The notes: generated from the sequence alone by a model not told the origin. Numbered from the stretch's first letter, positions 1-12,045 are shown. The stretch: 64,000 nucleotides of DNA from Gigaspora rosea (GCA_003550325.1 QKWP01000222.1:85632-149631), one strand, 5' to 3'. Program-made: numbers and translations.

Positions 1-325
1 ATGTTAGTGTCTCTCTAAAAAGATTTTGCTTCTGCAAAATTTTTTGAAGGTGGCCTAGAAACAGTGTGTCTAGTCCGTTGATGGGCTCCAATTTCTTGAG
101 ATCATCTTTGGTGAGCCCTTTGTGCTTTGACAATGGTGCTGTCTTTGATATTGATTGCGAAAGCGATATCAAAGAATCAGGTACAGAGTCTGTTGCAGTG
201 CCACTACCTTCAACTCCGTAAGAAGAGAATGTTCCCCAAGATACGTGCTTGCCAGATTTTTTATCTAAATCTTTGAGGTTGGTAACTAAATGTAAATCGC
301 GTACTTCAGGAAGTCGATGAAGTCA
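1..325 (-). CDS. truncated coding fragment running off the left edge
   Basis: An open frame on the minus strand runs from an upstream stop near 325 through the window edge with no interruption, giving roughly 106 residues (it includes SWGTFSSYGVEGSG and KGLTKDDLKKLEPINGLD). Codon use is less AT-extreme than the surrounding DNA, which is why I take it as coding. No ATG is visible in frame near the upstream limit, so this is probably an internal exon or a remnant. I do not recognise the family; the KDDLKKLEPI..LDTLFLGHL stretch looks like a helical domain of a fungal secreted or signalling protein, but that is a guess. Confidence 0.35.
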
Positions 326-510
326 ACAGTAGAGGTAGTAGTGGTGTAAGTACATCATTAATAGAAGATTCAATTAATATTGCTGTTTCGTATGACAGCA
401 GCAATTATCATACTATAACTCAAAAAGAATCCACTTTATTACGACATCAATTGTTGTCATCATCTCTGGATTCAACAATTACTTCAGGAACAACTGATTC
501 GGAATCTTAA
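286..510 (+). CDS. short Ser/Thr-rich coding fragment
   Basis: An open frame of 74 codons without an ATG ends in TAA at 508-510. It reads LNVNRVLQEVDEVNSRGSSG and continues with many Ser and Thr residues (SSSLDSTITSGTTDSES at the C-terminus). It overlaps the 5' limit of the minus-strand fragment by about 40 bases. It could be a terminal exon of a convergent gene, or chance. The skewed composition (Ser, Thr, Asp) is the only support. Confidence 0.2.
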   Translation, partial: LNVNRVLQEVDEVNSRGSSGVSTSLIEDSINIAVSYDSSNYHTITQKESTLLRHQLLSSSLDSTITSGTTDSES

Positions 511-763
511 GCAATTGATTCTTATACACCTAATATTAATAGTGTAATTCGTAAAGAGCTAAAGCTTTGCATTATAAAAGTATAGTGTATATCTACTTTT
601 TTTGTTTTTAGAGCACAATGATAGTATAAAATAATGCATATTAGTAAATTTAAATAGAACCTTTAAAGTACGATTGTATAACTAAAAAGGCTTATCTATC
701 TTAAATTTTTATATGCACCCTTAGAGTAAGGGTGAGCATAAATGTAAGTTGTTTTTTGTTAGG

Positions 764-1115
764 TTTAGAAGTTTTAGGCAAAAAAAATTAGTAGAATAGA
801 TTAGTATCGCAACAAAATTTAGCACATTAGCCTGAATTTAATGTCGAAATAGGCCGAAATTGATAATTATCCCAAATTTTTAGCAGTTTATATAAACTGG
901 CTTTAATTGGTTTTAAACTGACCTAATACTTAAGAATTTTAGACTGGAATTAGGCTTCTGGCCCGAATTATACTAAGACCTTAAGAATTTAGAATTAGGG
1001 TCAGACGGCATTATGCCGTTCCTGGCTGGTGTATTAGGAAAACCTCTAGGCCGGCGTTAGCTGGCCCGCATTATAATTTTTTTTGCCTGACTCTAACTCT
1101 AAATTCTAGATCGCG
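764..1115. repeat. possible TIR element
   Basis: GTTTAGAAGTTTTAGGCAAAAA on the left and the reverse complement of TTTTTTTTGCCTGACTC-TAA on the right can be read as imperfect inverted ends. The interior is richer in GC than its flanks (GGCCGGCGTTAGCTGGCCCG near 1050). I could not find a target-site duplication, so the limits are approximate. Confidence 0.25.
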
Positions 1116-1389
1116 GCCTATTAATAAGATATAAAAGTTTATATATATAAGAAAAATAAAGCTGGTTATAACTACCAGTATGTATATGATTTGTAATTAT
1201 ATTTATATTACACAATAAATAGGTAATTTTACCACCGGTTATAATTAGCAATTGCCTTTTATATTTATTTATTTTTCTTTTTAGAAATTATTAGATTTTT
1301 ATAATAGTTTAGCTACATTATCTAGCTGATCATATTATATTAGCTGGTTTAGCCAACTAAGCTAGCTTAGCTGCAGCTGCCTTAGCTAG

Positions 1390-1865
1390 TTTAAATTACT
1401 AATTTAGTATATAATCATAATATAATATAATGCAAATCTTATATATTTATTATATAAAGTATAAATACTATGTAATTTTTTAAAAAAAACTTTTTTGTAC
1501 TAAGTTAATAGTCAAGATCAGTTGTCAAATTTGGTCTAGTAGTTGCTAAGATATTCTTAAAATACAATTGGCTAACTATATAAAACACCATATAAATAAT
1601 AGTTTGTTTATAGTAATTTTATATAGTCAATCAATTATTTTTTAAGAATATTTTAGCAACTACTAGACCAATTTTGATAATCTAACTTCTTTAGATTTGT
1701 TTTAGTGAGCTCTACAACTTTCACTTAATTGATCTTGGCTATTAACTTAGTATAAAAAAAGTTTTATTTAAATAATTGTTAAAAACTCTTGAGTTTATAT
1801 AGTTTATATAGTAATTTATATTATATTACACTATAATTATGTACCAGATGACTTGCAGATTATCA
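1390..1865. repeat. hairpin element, diverged member of the 34-35 kb palindrome family
   Basis: The left arm (GTACTAAGTTAATAGTCAAG, then TTGGTCTAGTAGTTGCTAAG) is mirrored on the right (TTTTAGCAACTACTAGACCA, then GGCTATTAACTTAGTA). The same order of blocks (ACTAAGTTAATG, GTAGAGCTC, CATCTACTAGGCCAATTTTG) occurs in the large palindrome at 34198-35541, and the right end (CAGATGACTTGCAGATTATC) resembles that element's CAGTTGACTGGCAGATCA. So this is an older, shorter relative. No coding capacity is seen. Confidence 0.55.
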
Positions 1866-1999
1866 ATTAAAAATTATTTATAAAAAATTTTTTTCTTGAT
1901 AAATATAAAAACAAAGCTTTATTTTTAATTTGAAAACTTGAAATAGTAGCTTTCTATTTAAGATTTTCAAATTTAAATATTTATATGCTCCGATTTTTG

Positions 2000-2434
2000 G
2001 AATTTATAAAAAGCTTATTTTTTTAAAACTTTAAAGCTATATAATTTTTGATCTACTGGTCCATTTAAAATGATTTTACTACCAAAATGTTCATTTCTTT
2101 GAAACAATTCCAACAAGACCAAAATTATAAAAATTCAATAAAGAATCTATTTTTTTGAATGTATAGGATATTTACAAAGTCATAAAAAAATATACTATCA
2201 AATAGGTGATGCACCTGAAATTGGTTTGATCTATGTCAAACCAATTCCAGGTGCATCACCTATTTGATAGCACATTTTCTTATAATCCTGTAATTGGATT
2301 TTTATGATTTTTAGCTCATTGGAATCATCTTAAGGAGACAACCCGTTTGGTAGCAAAATCATTTAAAATGAGCAAGTAGATCAAAAATTATTTAGCTTTA
2401 AAGTTTTAAAAAAATAAGTTTTTTTTATAAATTC
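2000..2434. repeat. 435-bp imperfect hairpin with near-perfect central palindrome
   Basis: The arms GAATTTATAAAAAGCTTATT and its mirror near 2415-2434 pair across the whole unit. The centre (about 2197-2271) is an almost perfect palindrome around CAAATAGGTGATGCACCTG. Each arm carries the GATCTACTGGTCCATTTAAA module that recurs in the elements at 14.8 and 27.5 kb. I see no target duplication. Confidence 0.7.
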
Positions 2435-2524
2435 AATATTGAAATTTAATTTATAATTTGCATATAAACTAGTAAAAATCATATGATTAAATTTTGCCTT
2501 TTTGGAAATCTGGTATTACTCTAA

Positions 2525-2666
2525 GGGAAGTGACAAAAATCAGGTAATTTTTTAGGGGGGAATAAAAAAAGTTCAAATTATATATAAAAACCTGACTATA
2601 TATATATTAAGAAAGAGAAGAGTAGGCCTCTGATAAAAAATAATCAGGTGATTAATGACACTACCC
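2525..2666. mobile_element. 142-bp Harbinger-like MITE
   Basis: The ends GGGAAGTGACAAAAATCAGG and CACCTGATTAATGACAC-TACCC (read inward as GGGTAGTGTCATTAATCA) are imperfect inverted repeats flanked on both sides by TAA (2522-2524 and 2667-2669). GGG-starting termini with a 3-bp TWA target duplication are the hallmark of PIF/Harbinger elements. It is non-coding and would need a transposase from elsewhere. Confidence 0.6.
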
Positions 2667-2669
2667 TAA

Positions 2670-3375
2670 AGATAAATCGATTTCATACTAAACAAGCATT
2701 GTAGAGAAGAAAAATATGAGCATATATCAGCAAAAAAAAATATGTGTAAACCTCCGTAAGTTTTTACGCGAGGGTAAACTTACGAAAAACTTACGATTAG
2801 TTCAGAGTATTACGTAGGGGTAATAATTACGAAAGTTTACGCTAAGTAACTTTGGAGTATTACAAAAGTGTAATAATTAAGAACATTTACGGCATAGTAA
2901 ATTTGAAATATAGTGAAACGTAATTAGTCAAAAATAATGAAAAAAATGCATAAAACTATAAGGTATTATGAACAAAAAACTTGCGAAAACTGGGAATATT
3001 TCGCAATATTTTGCATATTTTCGCAAATTTTCGAAATTTTTTAAAAATAAATAAACGCACATAATTATACTTTTTACAGGTTTTTCGCAATATTTCACAA
3101 GTTTACACAATTAATATAAAATTTTATATTTATTTATTTATTATTCTTATACATTATATTTTATATTTATTAAATATACATTTTAATTAATATTATATAT
3201 TTTATTATATATTATATTATTATACAGTATTATTTTTACATTATTACAAATATTTTAAACTACTTTCGCACTTAGTCGCATCTAATTCTATTACTATATA
3301 CAAAAAACTAGCCCTACATACTTATTTTCACTCACCCCACAGTTAGCTATTATCTTTGCTTCTTTGTTTTTTATA
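2670..3375. other. AT-rich spacer with ACTTACG motifs
   Basis: No credible gene. From 2750 to 2900 the text repeats acttacg/cgtaagt in both orientations (for example CTTACGAAAAACTTACG), giving small hairpins similar to the array at 11.0-11.3 kb. The rest is long A/T runs and TATT microsatellite-like sequence. Confidence 0.4.
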
Positions 3376-3379
3376 GTTC

Positions 3380-4290
3380 TTAAAAGTGTCAGAAGTTATA
3401 GTTGGCATGTGCAAGGTTTCAAAAAGTTGTTTGTTTTTTTCACAAAGTGCCGAAATAAAATAAATTAATAAAAAAATTTTAAAAATAACCCAAAAAAAAA
3501 CAAAAACAAAAAACATAAAACAAAAAAATAAATAAAGCGAAACCTTGCAAGAACTTGCAAAAACTTGCAAAAACTTGCACCCATTTCTTTAAAGAAGCGT
3601 TCTTGATAATTTAGAAATTGCTGGAGGTGTGTTCTTGAAAGCGTTAGAAGTCATAGTTGGCATGCACAATGTTTCAAAAGTTTTGTTTTTCTCGTAAAGT
3701 GCAAATAAAATAAATTAATAAAAAAATTTTAAAAATAAACCAAAAAAACAAAACAAAAAACACAAAACGAAAAAATAAATGAAACGAAACTTTGCAAGAA
3801 CTTGCAAAATTTTGCAAAAACTTGCAAAAACTTGTGAAAATTTGCGCACATTTCTCTAAAAAAGCGTTCTTGAAAATTTAGAAATTGCTGGGGGTGTGTT
3901 CTTGAAAGTGTTGGAAGTCGTAGTTGGCGTGTGCAAGGTTTCAAAAAATTGTTTGTTTTTCTCACAAAGTGCCAAAATAAAATAAATTAATAAAAAAAAT
4001 TTAAAAATAAACCAAAAAAAACTAACCAAAAAACACAAAACAAAAAATAAATAAAGCTAAACCTTGCAAGAACTAGCAAAAACTTGCAAAAACTTGTGCT
4101 CATTTCTCTAAAGAAGCATTCTTGAAAATTTAGAAATTGCTGGAGGTGTGTTTTTGAAAGTGTCAGAAGTCATAGTTGGCATGCGCAATGTTTCGAAAGT
4201 TGTTTGTTTTTCTTGTAAAGTGCCGAAATAAAAAAATTAAAAAATAAATAAATAAACAAAAACAAAAAATAAAAAACAAAAAAGTGAAAA
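3380..4290. repeat. tandem array, about 3.6 units of 250-267 bp
   Basis: The landmark TTTAGAAATTGCTGG occurs at about 3610, 3877 and 4129. Each unit also carries AGTCATAGTTGGCATG, a TTTGTTTTTCTCGTAAAGTG block, an A-rich tract and a run of GCAAGAACTTGCAAAAACTTG. A diverged single unit lies at about 18590-18890. Minus-strand open frames here are low-complexity Phe-rich by-products of the A-rich tracts and are not genes. Confidence 0.8.
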
Positions 4291-5020
4291 AAACAAAATA
4301 GAAGATCTTATTATAAACAAAAAATCACTTTTGTATTTTCAGAAATGCACGGGTCTGATTATGAGGTAGTTGACCAATCATAAAACAGTTTTTAACTACA
4401 TGATACACTTTCAATGAAAACAGATAGATAATCATTAAACATATTACAATTTCTTTTGTAACTTTGAAGCAAACTAACTTGCATTGTAAATGAATAAAAC
4501 TATTCACCCAGGTTAAAATATAGCTTATAAACACAAGAGCTTTATTAAAAAGTTTCTTATAACAAGTTACATGCTCTTTATTCCCATTTTTTATACTTCA
4601 TCTATAATTAACAAAACTATACTATTGCATATATAAAATGAATCAAATGTCTTATAGAGAATAAATATAAACGCACCTATTAAAATTTATGATATGATTG
4701 GATATCAACTGATTAAGCATATAGTTTCAAATTTGAATTCAAGATTAAAAGAGCTTTAAAAATGTTTTTTGCTCTATTAATTCTTAGTCCAGCAATTAAA
4801 AATTTTAAGAATATCCCAGTTAGTCTTCACCCGGTTATAAAATTATTCAACCAATAGTTTTCTCCCAACTATAATAAATTTAAAATAACAATAAATAAAG
4901 TTTTTCACCAGCTATGAGAATTTAAAAATTGTATACAGTCTTTGCTCTACTATAAGAATTTAAAAACTATCAACAGACCAAATAGAGTCTTCACTTACTG
5001 TAAAAATTTTTAAAAACTAC
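4290..5020. other. AT-rich spacer with degenerate short tandem repeat
   Basis: No gene is seen. From about 4800 a degenerate unit of roughly 60-70 bp recurs three or four times, recognisable by TCTTYRCYC..CTATAA followed by GAATTTAAAAACTA. The remainder is unstructured A/T. Confidence 0.35.
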
Positions 5021-5364
5021 TATAGAAAAAAATAAATAAATATATGACATGCTTTCAAGGGAGGGATTACGCGGACCCTAAGCCATTTAATGCGATTCCC
5101 TGCGTCATTTTATATTTATATAAAAATTTCAAGGTGGATACATTCAAAGTTATTTCTCATCTCGTAGTTTAGTGGACTAAGCTGCGGGAAGCTCATTCGG
5201 TCTTCCTCTTCTCACTACGAAGACAATTATAACTGACGATCATGCCCTCTATAATGTTGTTTTATTATAGGTATAGAAAAAATAAATAAATATATGACAT
5301 GCTTTCAAGAGAGGGATTACGCAGACCCTAAACCATTTAATGCGATTCCCTGCGTCATATTATT
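5021..5364. repeat. pair of 90-bp direct repeats around a 157-bp core
   Basis: A block starting TATAGAAAAAA and containing ATGACATGCTTTCAAG, GGGATTACGC and CATTTAATGCGATTCCCTGC is present twice (about 5021-5113 and 5271-5364) with only a few differences. The core contains CTCGTAGTTTAGTGGACTAA, which recalls a tRNA A box, but the spacing to any B box is wrong. It may be a partial tandem duplication of a roughly 250-bp unit. Confidence 0.6.
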
Positions 5365-5659
5365 TTTTAGAGAATAAGATTTTTAATTAATTAGTAAAAA
5401 TAAGATTTTTAAATTAATTAGTAAAACCTTTCGATTTGAAGTCATTTCATTCATTTATATATACATTTACCAGGAATGGAGTACAAAGTACGTAGTGTAT
5501 GGTTTACAAAGTTAAGTGGTGTAGCTCTTTCGATTCTGATTGGACAATCTTCACATGAATTCATCTTTATTTGTATGGTCTGCCTATATCAGAATTGTTG
5601 TGCGATAATGAGTATGATCTTGAGTTTCCTGTATTTTGCATAACTGGGGCTTTTCGAAA

Positions 5660-6190
5660 GAGGTCACATATATGTTTAAATTAGGACAATATAAATCAAA
5701 GAACTATTTTAAACAATATATTACAATAATATGCTACTTTGCATAGTAATAATATAATATTAATATAATTACTCTATTTGTTTGCCTCTGCTTATATCAG
5801 AAATAGTATGCAATGATGAGTATAGCCTTGGGTTTCCTGCTGGGGTATTTCGTCTGTTGCGGGTGTATGATTTAAAATTAGGGCAAAATAAACTTTACAT
5901 GTTAGATGTTGCATGGTCAAATAACTATTTTAAACTACAATAATATGCTACTTTGCATAGCAACGATATATTAATTATATAATTACTCTATGCAGTTTAA
6001 GTATGTTGCATGGTCGAATAACCATTTTAAACTATTACAATAATATGCTACTTTCATAGCAACGATATATAAATTACTCTATGCAGTTTAAGTCCTCGAA
6101 TAACTATTTTAAACTATTACTATAATATTTACTTTGCATAGTAACGATATATATTAATTATATAATTACTCTATGTGGTTTTAAGTTTCA
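5660..6190. repeat. tandem repeat, units of about 75-90 bp
   Basis: Units are marked by AACTATTTTAAACTA, AATATGCTACTTTGCATAG, CAACGATATAT and ATTACTCTATGCAGTTTAAG. Three units between 5930 and 6185 are close copies, and two older ones lie upstream from 5690, where TATATCAGAATTGTTGTGCG/TATATCAGAAATAGTATGC is also duplicated. No coding potential. Confidence 0.7.
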
Positions 6191-7060
6191 GTATAATATT
6201 GATAATTTCTTTGTTACGCTATTTTATTTAAAAATAAAAATTACTATGTTAAGAATAGAGTATAACTTCAGAAATAAATTAGAAAATACATATGTTTCAT
6301 GGCGTTTGATTTTCTATTGGCGTAATGAAAAAATGCGGTGTGAACCGAAAATATTGTTCTATTGTATATAAGTAATATTTATTTTCCTGTTTACTGTTTG
6401 ATTAAAATACTATTTATTATTATTGTCTTCTAATTTGCAACCTTTTATAAGTAGGCTGCTATATTAAATCTGAGTTTTGATTAAAAAAAAACTGAGAATT
6501 TGCCAATTCGATAAATATTACATAATATAGAATTGCATTCGCGCTCCCAATTATTCTCAACTTATTCTATATTTGGTTAATATTACTTTTTGCGAAAGGT
6601 CATTGTAAATACCTCTTAAAATCCTGTCTATTCTCATGGCGATGCTCATTACTCCAGCTTAGCATGTTTTTTTTTTATACATTTGATATAAATATGGTGG
6701 CTAATTCTGATTACAGTAGAAGAATTTGCTAGCAAAAAGGCTGGCTCGGTTGACCGCCTAATCATTTTTCCCAGCCAAGTTTAATCGCCCCGTGGATGAT
6801 TCCATACTGTACGTAAATCACTATACCTTTTTTGGATTAGATCTATCTCAAATACAGAAATAGATCACTAACAATCATACTGCATTTTTTTTACAAATTG
6901 ATTGCCAAAGGTAGTAAGTTATAACAGGTATATTTTAAATTTAGAAGCCATGCACTGGCACAAGCTTTATAAAATTTTAACTACCAGAAAAACTCGTGTA
7001 TAGATTCGCATAAAACCTGTAATTCATCTGTCTTTGTTTCATTGGGCAATGTATGACCAG
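6190..7060. other. spacer without recognisable feature
   Basis: AT-rich sequence with scattered short GC-richer words (for example GGCTGGCTCGGTTGACCGCC near 6740). I find no frame of convincing length or composition, no inverted ends and no tandem structure. Confidence 0.4.
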
Positions 7061-7072
7061 CCTAGTGGTCAT

Positions 7073-8544
7073 ACCCTAGAGTACAATAACCAGTTAACTG
7101 TTAGGCTATCCAGATACCCGAATTATAAAACTGATAAACAGATAAATTATTGAGGTATCCGGTTAACTTAAGATATAATATAGGATAATATAGGGTAAAA
7201 TACAATTATAATAAAAATTTTAATTTGCATATTATTTATATACTAGCATCACTCGGTATAAAACTTGTCTACATCATAAATTTAATGTATTTTAAATAAG
7301 AACATGACTTTAATGTTTCGTTTGTTTATTATATTTATTTAATAAATGATATAAATCAATTATACTTTAAACTTATACTGGCTTTCAGTTTTTTGTAAGT
7401 ATAATAATAATTATTATATTATTGTTCCAGTTTCTGAATTTAATTCTGAATGAACATGCGTTCTTTCTCGATTTTCATTGATTGTGAAATGCACAGCAAT
7501 GTAATAAATTACTAATAATAATTACTTATTAATAATTACATTGATTTTTTTTCATTAATATATATAAAGATTATTCTTTTATTGTTTCATCATTATTTTT
7601 TTGTATTGGCGTAACAGAAGAACTTCTCATGCATAAACAAAATAGGAATAACTTGGGATGCAAGTTTTTTATGTCGAAAAAGATAAATTTATGTTTGTTT
7701 AAAAAAATTTAGTAATTATCTTCTAGACATGATACCCGACCAGATTCCTGCCATTGCCGAAAAACAAATGTGGATGTGTTCTATGCAGGGAATGCAAAAA
7801 TTATTAATCGAGAGGATATTCGTTACATGATCTAAGAATGGATACATACAGAAAAAATGCAGTTGCTGGCATAGCCATGGAGTCGGAACAACCAGACAAG
7901 GCGAATCCATCAAGAAATGATGTTAACATTGAGGAATGTCCGATCTAAAGTTTAACCTTAACGAACAATTACAATTGGAATCCAGCTGGTGGATCATGTG
8001 AAAAAATTAGGGAACTGCGGACTCGATAACGGAGTCCTACACCGCGGAATTAGGGACCCAGGATCCATATGACATACTTAATTTAGTATAGGATACTTGT
8101 TCGGTGAAAAATTGTAATGCATATATATGTAGTAATATATTGAAGCTTAATTAATAAAGTACGCCTAGATGGCGTCCTCCATAAAGGGAGGTTTTAATTG
8201 AAAAAAAATTATTAATTACATTGTTAAATATATATGAATATTAGAACTATTCTTTTAATGTATGAAAGTTAGCATTTAATATTTAGACGAGCATATAGTG
8301 ATTCATTTTTTATTTGTTTTTATTTATTTATTTATTTATTTTTCTAATTTTTTTTACTTTATTATTATAGAGTTACTTTATTTGATTTATGCATTAATAC
8401 TGTATATATAAATCAACAATCATATAAACTATCTTATCCGGATATAACCGTTATCCTTTTATTTGAATAGGATATAAAACCGGTTATTAAATTTGTTAAA
8501 GGTTACAACCTTTCGGATAAAAAGTTATCCGGGTACAAGCACTA
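7073..8544. mobile_element. possible TIR element, 1.47 kb
   Basis: The left end TAGTGGTCATACCCTAGAG and the right end read inward TAGTGCTTGTACCCGGATAA are alike. Both are followed by sequences rich in CCGGTTAAC/ACCGGTTAT. The 8-bp flanks GACCAGCC and GACTTGTA match only weakly, so the target duplication is not established. A GC-richer block at 7720-8080 (CGACCAGATTCCTGCCATTG; GGAACTGCGGACTCGATAAC) may be a captured fragment; I do not recognise it and no long frame is convincing. Confidence 0.35.
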
Positions 8545-8964
8545 GACTTGTATTGGCACAGAATTTTTTATTCATGATGGACCGTATACACGGGTTTTGA
8601 ACAGGTAATTAACGTGAATTATCATGCTATACCACTATGATAAAAAAAAAATACATACAAGTAAATTATATAATTTTATATCAACAGTTAATATAATATG
8701 AACAAACTAACTGCACATGTATCAAAATTTTGTAAGGAACTTTTTTGGTTAAGACACCCAGAGCAGTTTTCATTAGTGAAATTATGAGATATTGATAATT
8801 ACATAACAAAATAAGATAAATATTACTACGTATAGCAAAGTATTCTAAAGTTATATCGGTGTAGAATTTCTGTTATATCCGTTATATTAAGATGAATTTT
8901 TCGCACTTCTAGTTTGAACCTTACTTACTCTTGACAATACTCTTGATAATACTCTGAGATAAAA

Positions 8965-9088
8965 ATGTCTGTTGGTACTGTAGTCTCGCAACCAATTTCT
9001 GATTTAAACTTTGTTAAAGGAGATTCTGTCTGCATTGGCGATTCGAGTATCCCTGTGCCGGTATTAGTCATTGGCCTTGTAGAGCTTC
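8965..9088 (+). CDS. possible first exon of a lost or split gene
   Basis: ATG at 8965 opens 41 codons (MSVGTVVSQPISDLNFVKGD, then SVCIGDSSIPVPVLVIGLVE) ending at a strong GTAAGT donor at 9089. Codon use is balanced and unlike the flanks. If unspliced the frame stops at 9105. No matching acceptor and second exon could be recognised downstream, where repeats begin. It may be a live 5' exon whose rest was displaced, or a relic. Confidence 0.35.
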
Positions 9089-9105
9089 GTAAGTATTATA
9101 ACTAG

Positions 9106-11020
9106 AGTTGCTAGTGAAATTATTGATTTGCAATAATTTCACATGTAATTAATATTGAATTGGTGAACTAATTGATATTAATTTTATCAGCATCTCTATT
9201 ATTACAAATAATGAATTATTATTATTTTTTTCCGAAACTATATCTGAATCAAGTAGACTTTTCTGTTATACGTTTTGTAAAAAAAAAAAAAGATGTTTCT
9301 AGATGGTTAAAATTCTCATTTAAAGAATCTTTCTGTTAATTATAACTTAAGCTTTTAATTTTATATACCCATCTATATCTAATACGACCATGTTTTTTTT
9401 ACTTATAAATTTTAATTACCAAGAATTCCACACTTGACTAAAGTTCAGAAAAAGTTTAAAAATGTTACGATTCTAGGTATTACATACGAGATGTTAGTAT
9501 GACATTTACTTTGTCTCCATTATAATTTTATAATTTGCTTTATTATTACTAAAAAAAAAATACCAAAAATTTTCTATATCTAGAAAATTACAGAGTTTGT
9601 GAATGGTATGGGCTCAAATGAATTATACTGTGGCTGTTGATATTAACGAAAGCTAAAAATAGTAGGTAGTTATTTTTTATAGTTTAACCTCTCTAAATGC
9701 ATATTTCAGGATTATATAACAAAATAGCAAAACATGGTACTGTATATATTTTTTTTAAAAAAAAGTCAAGTCATATCTACTTGAGGCTAAACCTTTGTAT
9801 GAATTTAGGCAAAAAAAATTGTATAATGACCAATACGTACCACCTTTAACACGTATCATTTCGTAAATGAAGGTATGACGTGACATAATGTGCCACCTTT
9901 TCTGTACCACTTTTTACTGTCAATGCGTCTGTATGTATCATTCTAACCATGCCATTTCGTGTATTCCTAACACACCCTGTACCACACCCTGGACTACTTT
10001 TATAGACGAAAACTGACATTACACTTTGCAAGAAAAAGAGTGATGGCAGATCAAAAGAAGTAATTTCTATGTATGTACAAGATGCGTGGGTGCGCTCTTC
10101 GTAATGATCTAAAAATTGTAAAAATTTTTTGATCATGCGAATTTTTACTGTTATTCTTTTTTTTTTATTTAAATTTATAAACTATTTTCGTTTTTAATAT
10201 AACAGTAATTTATGCAAATTTATGTATTTTTTTTAATTTCTTTATATAAAATTTTATGTAAATTTTTTATCACTTTTATTTATGCAAATAATATAGTAAT
10301 GTTGTATAATTTTATCGCTTGGTTATATAATTTTATCTATTTTAATTTTTACCGATTGAGAAATAAAGTACGTCATTTCAAAATTTAAAAATGATGCAGA
10401 ACATAACCATTGATTAATAAAATGGAAGAATAGCTAATTAGTTGATGAGTTGGTTAAGAAGGTAATTGGAAAATAGTGAAGTAGTTATATTGTAATGGGA
10501 GTAGACTAGAACAAAAAGGAGAATACTGTTAATAGGATAACAGACACAATTCGATCACTCTAATGATTGTAGTTTTCTTAAATGTTCAACTATAAACATC
10601 CATCTGCACGATTATGTTATTGATCTGTGCTTATACGATTACTGCTCTTCCAATTCAGGGCACAACAATGTATAAAAATCGTTCCATAATTCCAGGCCGA
10701 ATTATGTTAAACAGCAGGGTAAAATTACAAATTACAGCCTAAATTAAGCTTAATTCGAGCTGTACCTCGAAATAATACCCCTGCGTGTTATTTTGCAGTA
10801 ATACGGGTACGTAATAAATTTTTAACTATGCTTCATATAAAATGCATGCATGCATGCTGCATATCATGTGCATGCACAGTAGGCAAAAATACCATTTTGC
10901 CTATCTCTAATCCGAACACTAACCATAAGTAGCAAGCACAACAGGTATAGAGGCTCGTGCCAAAATGTAGAAGGTGCACACAGTATCAAAATGAGTTCAC
11001 AAAAAACGCTTTCATAATGG
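9106..11020. other. spacer without convincing gene
   Basis: AT-rich. A minus-strand open frame of 96 codons at 9846-10136 coincides with a repeat containing ACGTATCATTTCGTAAATGA and GTACCACACCCTG and has no recognisable domain; I leave it out as a gene. Near 10840 there is a short GCATGCATGCATGC palindromic run. Confidence 0.4.
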
Positions 11021-11024
11021 TGTG

Positions 11025-11280
11025 TAATAAAATCATAAATTTATGCAGAATTTTTATGTCAATTTACAATTTTCTTATAGACCATAAGAAAATCGTAAAT
11101 TTACATAAAATTTTTACGTAAATTTACGATTTTTCTATGCACTATAAGAAAATCGTAAATTGATATAAAAATTTTACATAAATTTACGATTTTTTTATAC
11201 ACCGTAAGGCTTACGTAGTTTTATATTAAATTGTACGCAAGTTTACGATTTTCTTACGAACCGTAAAAACTTACGTAAGA
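11025..11280. repeat. tandem array of small palindromes, unit about 62 bp
   Basis: Three units each contain AAGAAAATCGTAAATT, a central TAAAATTTTTACGTAAATTT and ACGATTTTTCTATGCAC, so every unit is internally inverted. The theme (cgtaaa/tttacg) matches the smaller motifs at 2750-2900. Confidence 0.65.
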
Positions 11281-11716
11281 TTATACTATTATAAATTTGC
11301 TGATGATAATAGTAGTTAAAATATTGAAAATAACTTAGTAAATCATAAGATATAATTATATATATCTGTTTTTATGACTATATAATATAAACAAAGAAGT
11401 AAACAAATAGTCATAAAGATAAAAAGATCTATATTTCATAATCTGTTAGGCTAATTTTAATATTTCAACTATTATTATACTTGTAATTATCTTTTTTACA
11501 GCTTTTGTTATATATATGAAAAAGGTTACTTAGTACAAAATTGATTTATCCTTGAGAAAATGCCAGATTTCAAAAAAGACAAAAATTATATAGTAAATAT
11601 ATTTTTATAGTTTACTATATTTTTTTATTAGTTTATAAGCAAAAAATGAATTAAATATTAAATAGTATTGATATATTTGCAAACTTTAACTAAAACTTAT
11701 TAAAAATAATTTATAT

Positions 11717-12045
11717 ATCACACGTGTGATGTTGTCGCACCTGCCGTAGATCATAAAATCAGGTGTAACGTAAAATCAAAACAATTAAAATAATCTGTTT
11801 TTTCATTGGATAGGGTTAGGGTGAGGTAAGATTGCGTGTATGGGCGAGAGGGGGGTTTTTATAATAAAATTTTGCAAGGAATTTTTTTTGTTAGAAACTT
11901 AAGAGTAGTTTCATATACTCAATTTTAAGTTATAGACGATTTTTGACAAAATGAACGTTTGTTTTGAATTTTTTGATCATGTAACATTACACCTAATCTT
12001 GAAATTTGATTGTGAGAGCGACATATAAGGCGCATCGCATGGGGC
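11717..12045. repeat. TIR-like repeat with telomere-like tract, copy 1
   Basis: It starts near ATATCACACGTGTGATGTTG and ends near GAGAGCGACATATAAGGCG. Internally it has GATAGGGTTAGGGTGAGG and AACGTTTGTTTTGAATTTT followed by TGATCATGTAAC. The same order of blocks is present at 17569-17885, and a weaker relative lies at 49970-50215. Confidence 0.5.

Noticed and set aside
3343-4038. Several Phe/Lys-rich minus-strand frames as small membrane proteins
   Set aside because: They arise from A-rich tracts of a tandem repeat and differ between units.
5021-5364. A miniature LTR-type element bounded by the 90-bp direct repeats
   Set aside because: The repeats do not begin with TG and end with CA, no primer-binding or polypurine site is visible, and no target duplication flanks them.
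7073-8544. Firm assignment of this element to hAT
   Set aside because: The flanking 8-bp words match poorly, so only a tentative TIR element is listed.
9846-10136. 96-codon minus-strand frame as a gene
   Set aside because: No domain, repeat-like sequence, and no splice or promoter support.
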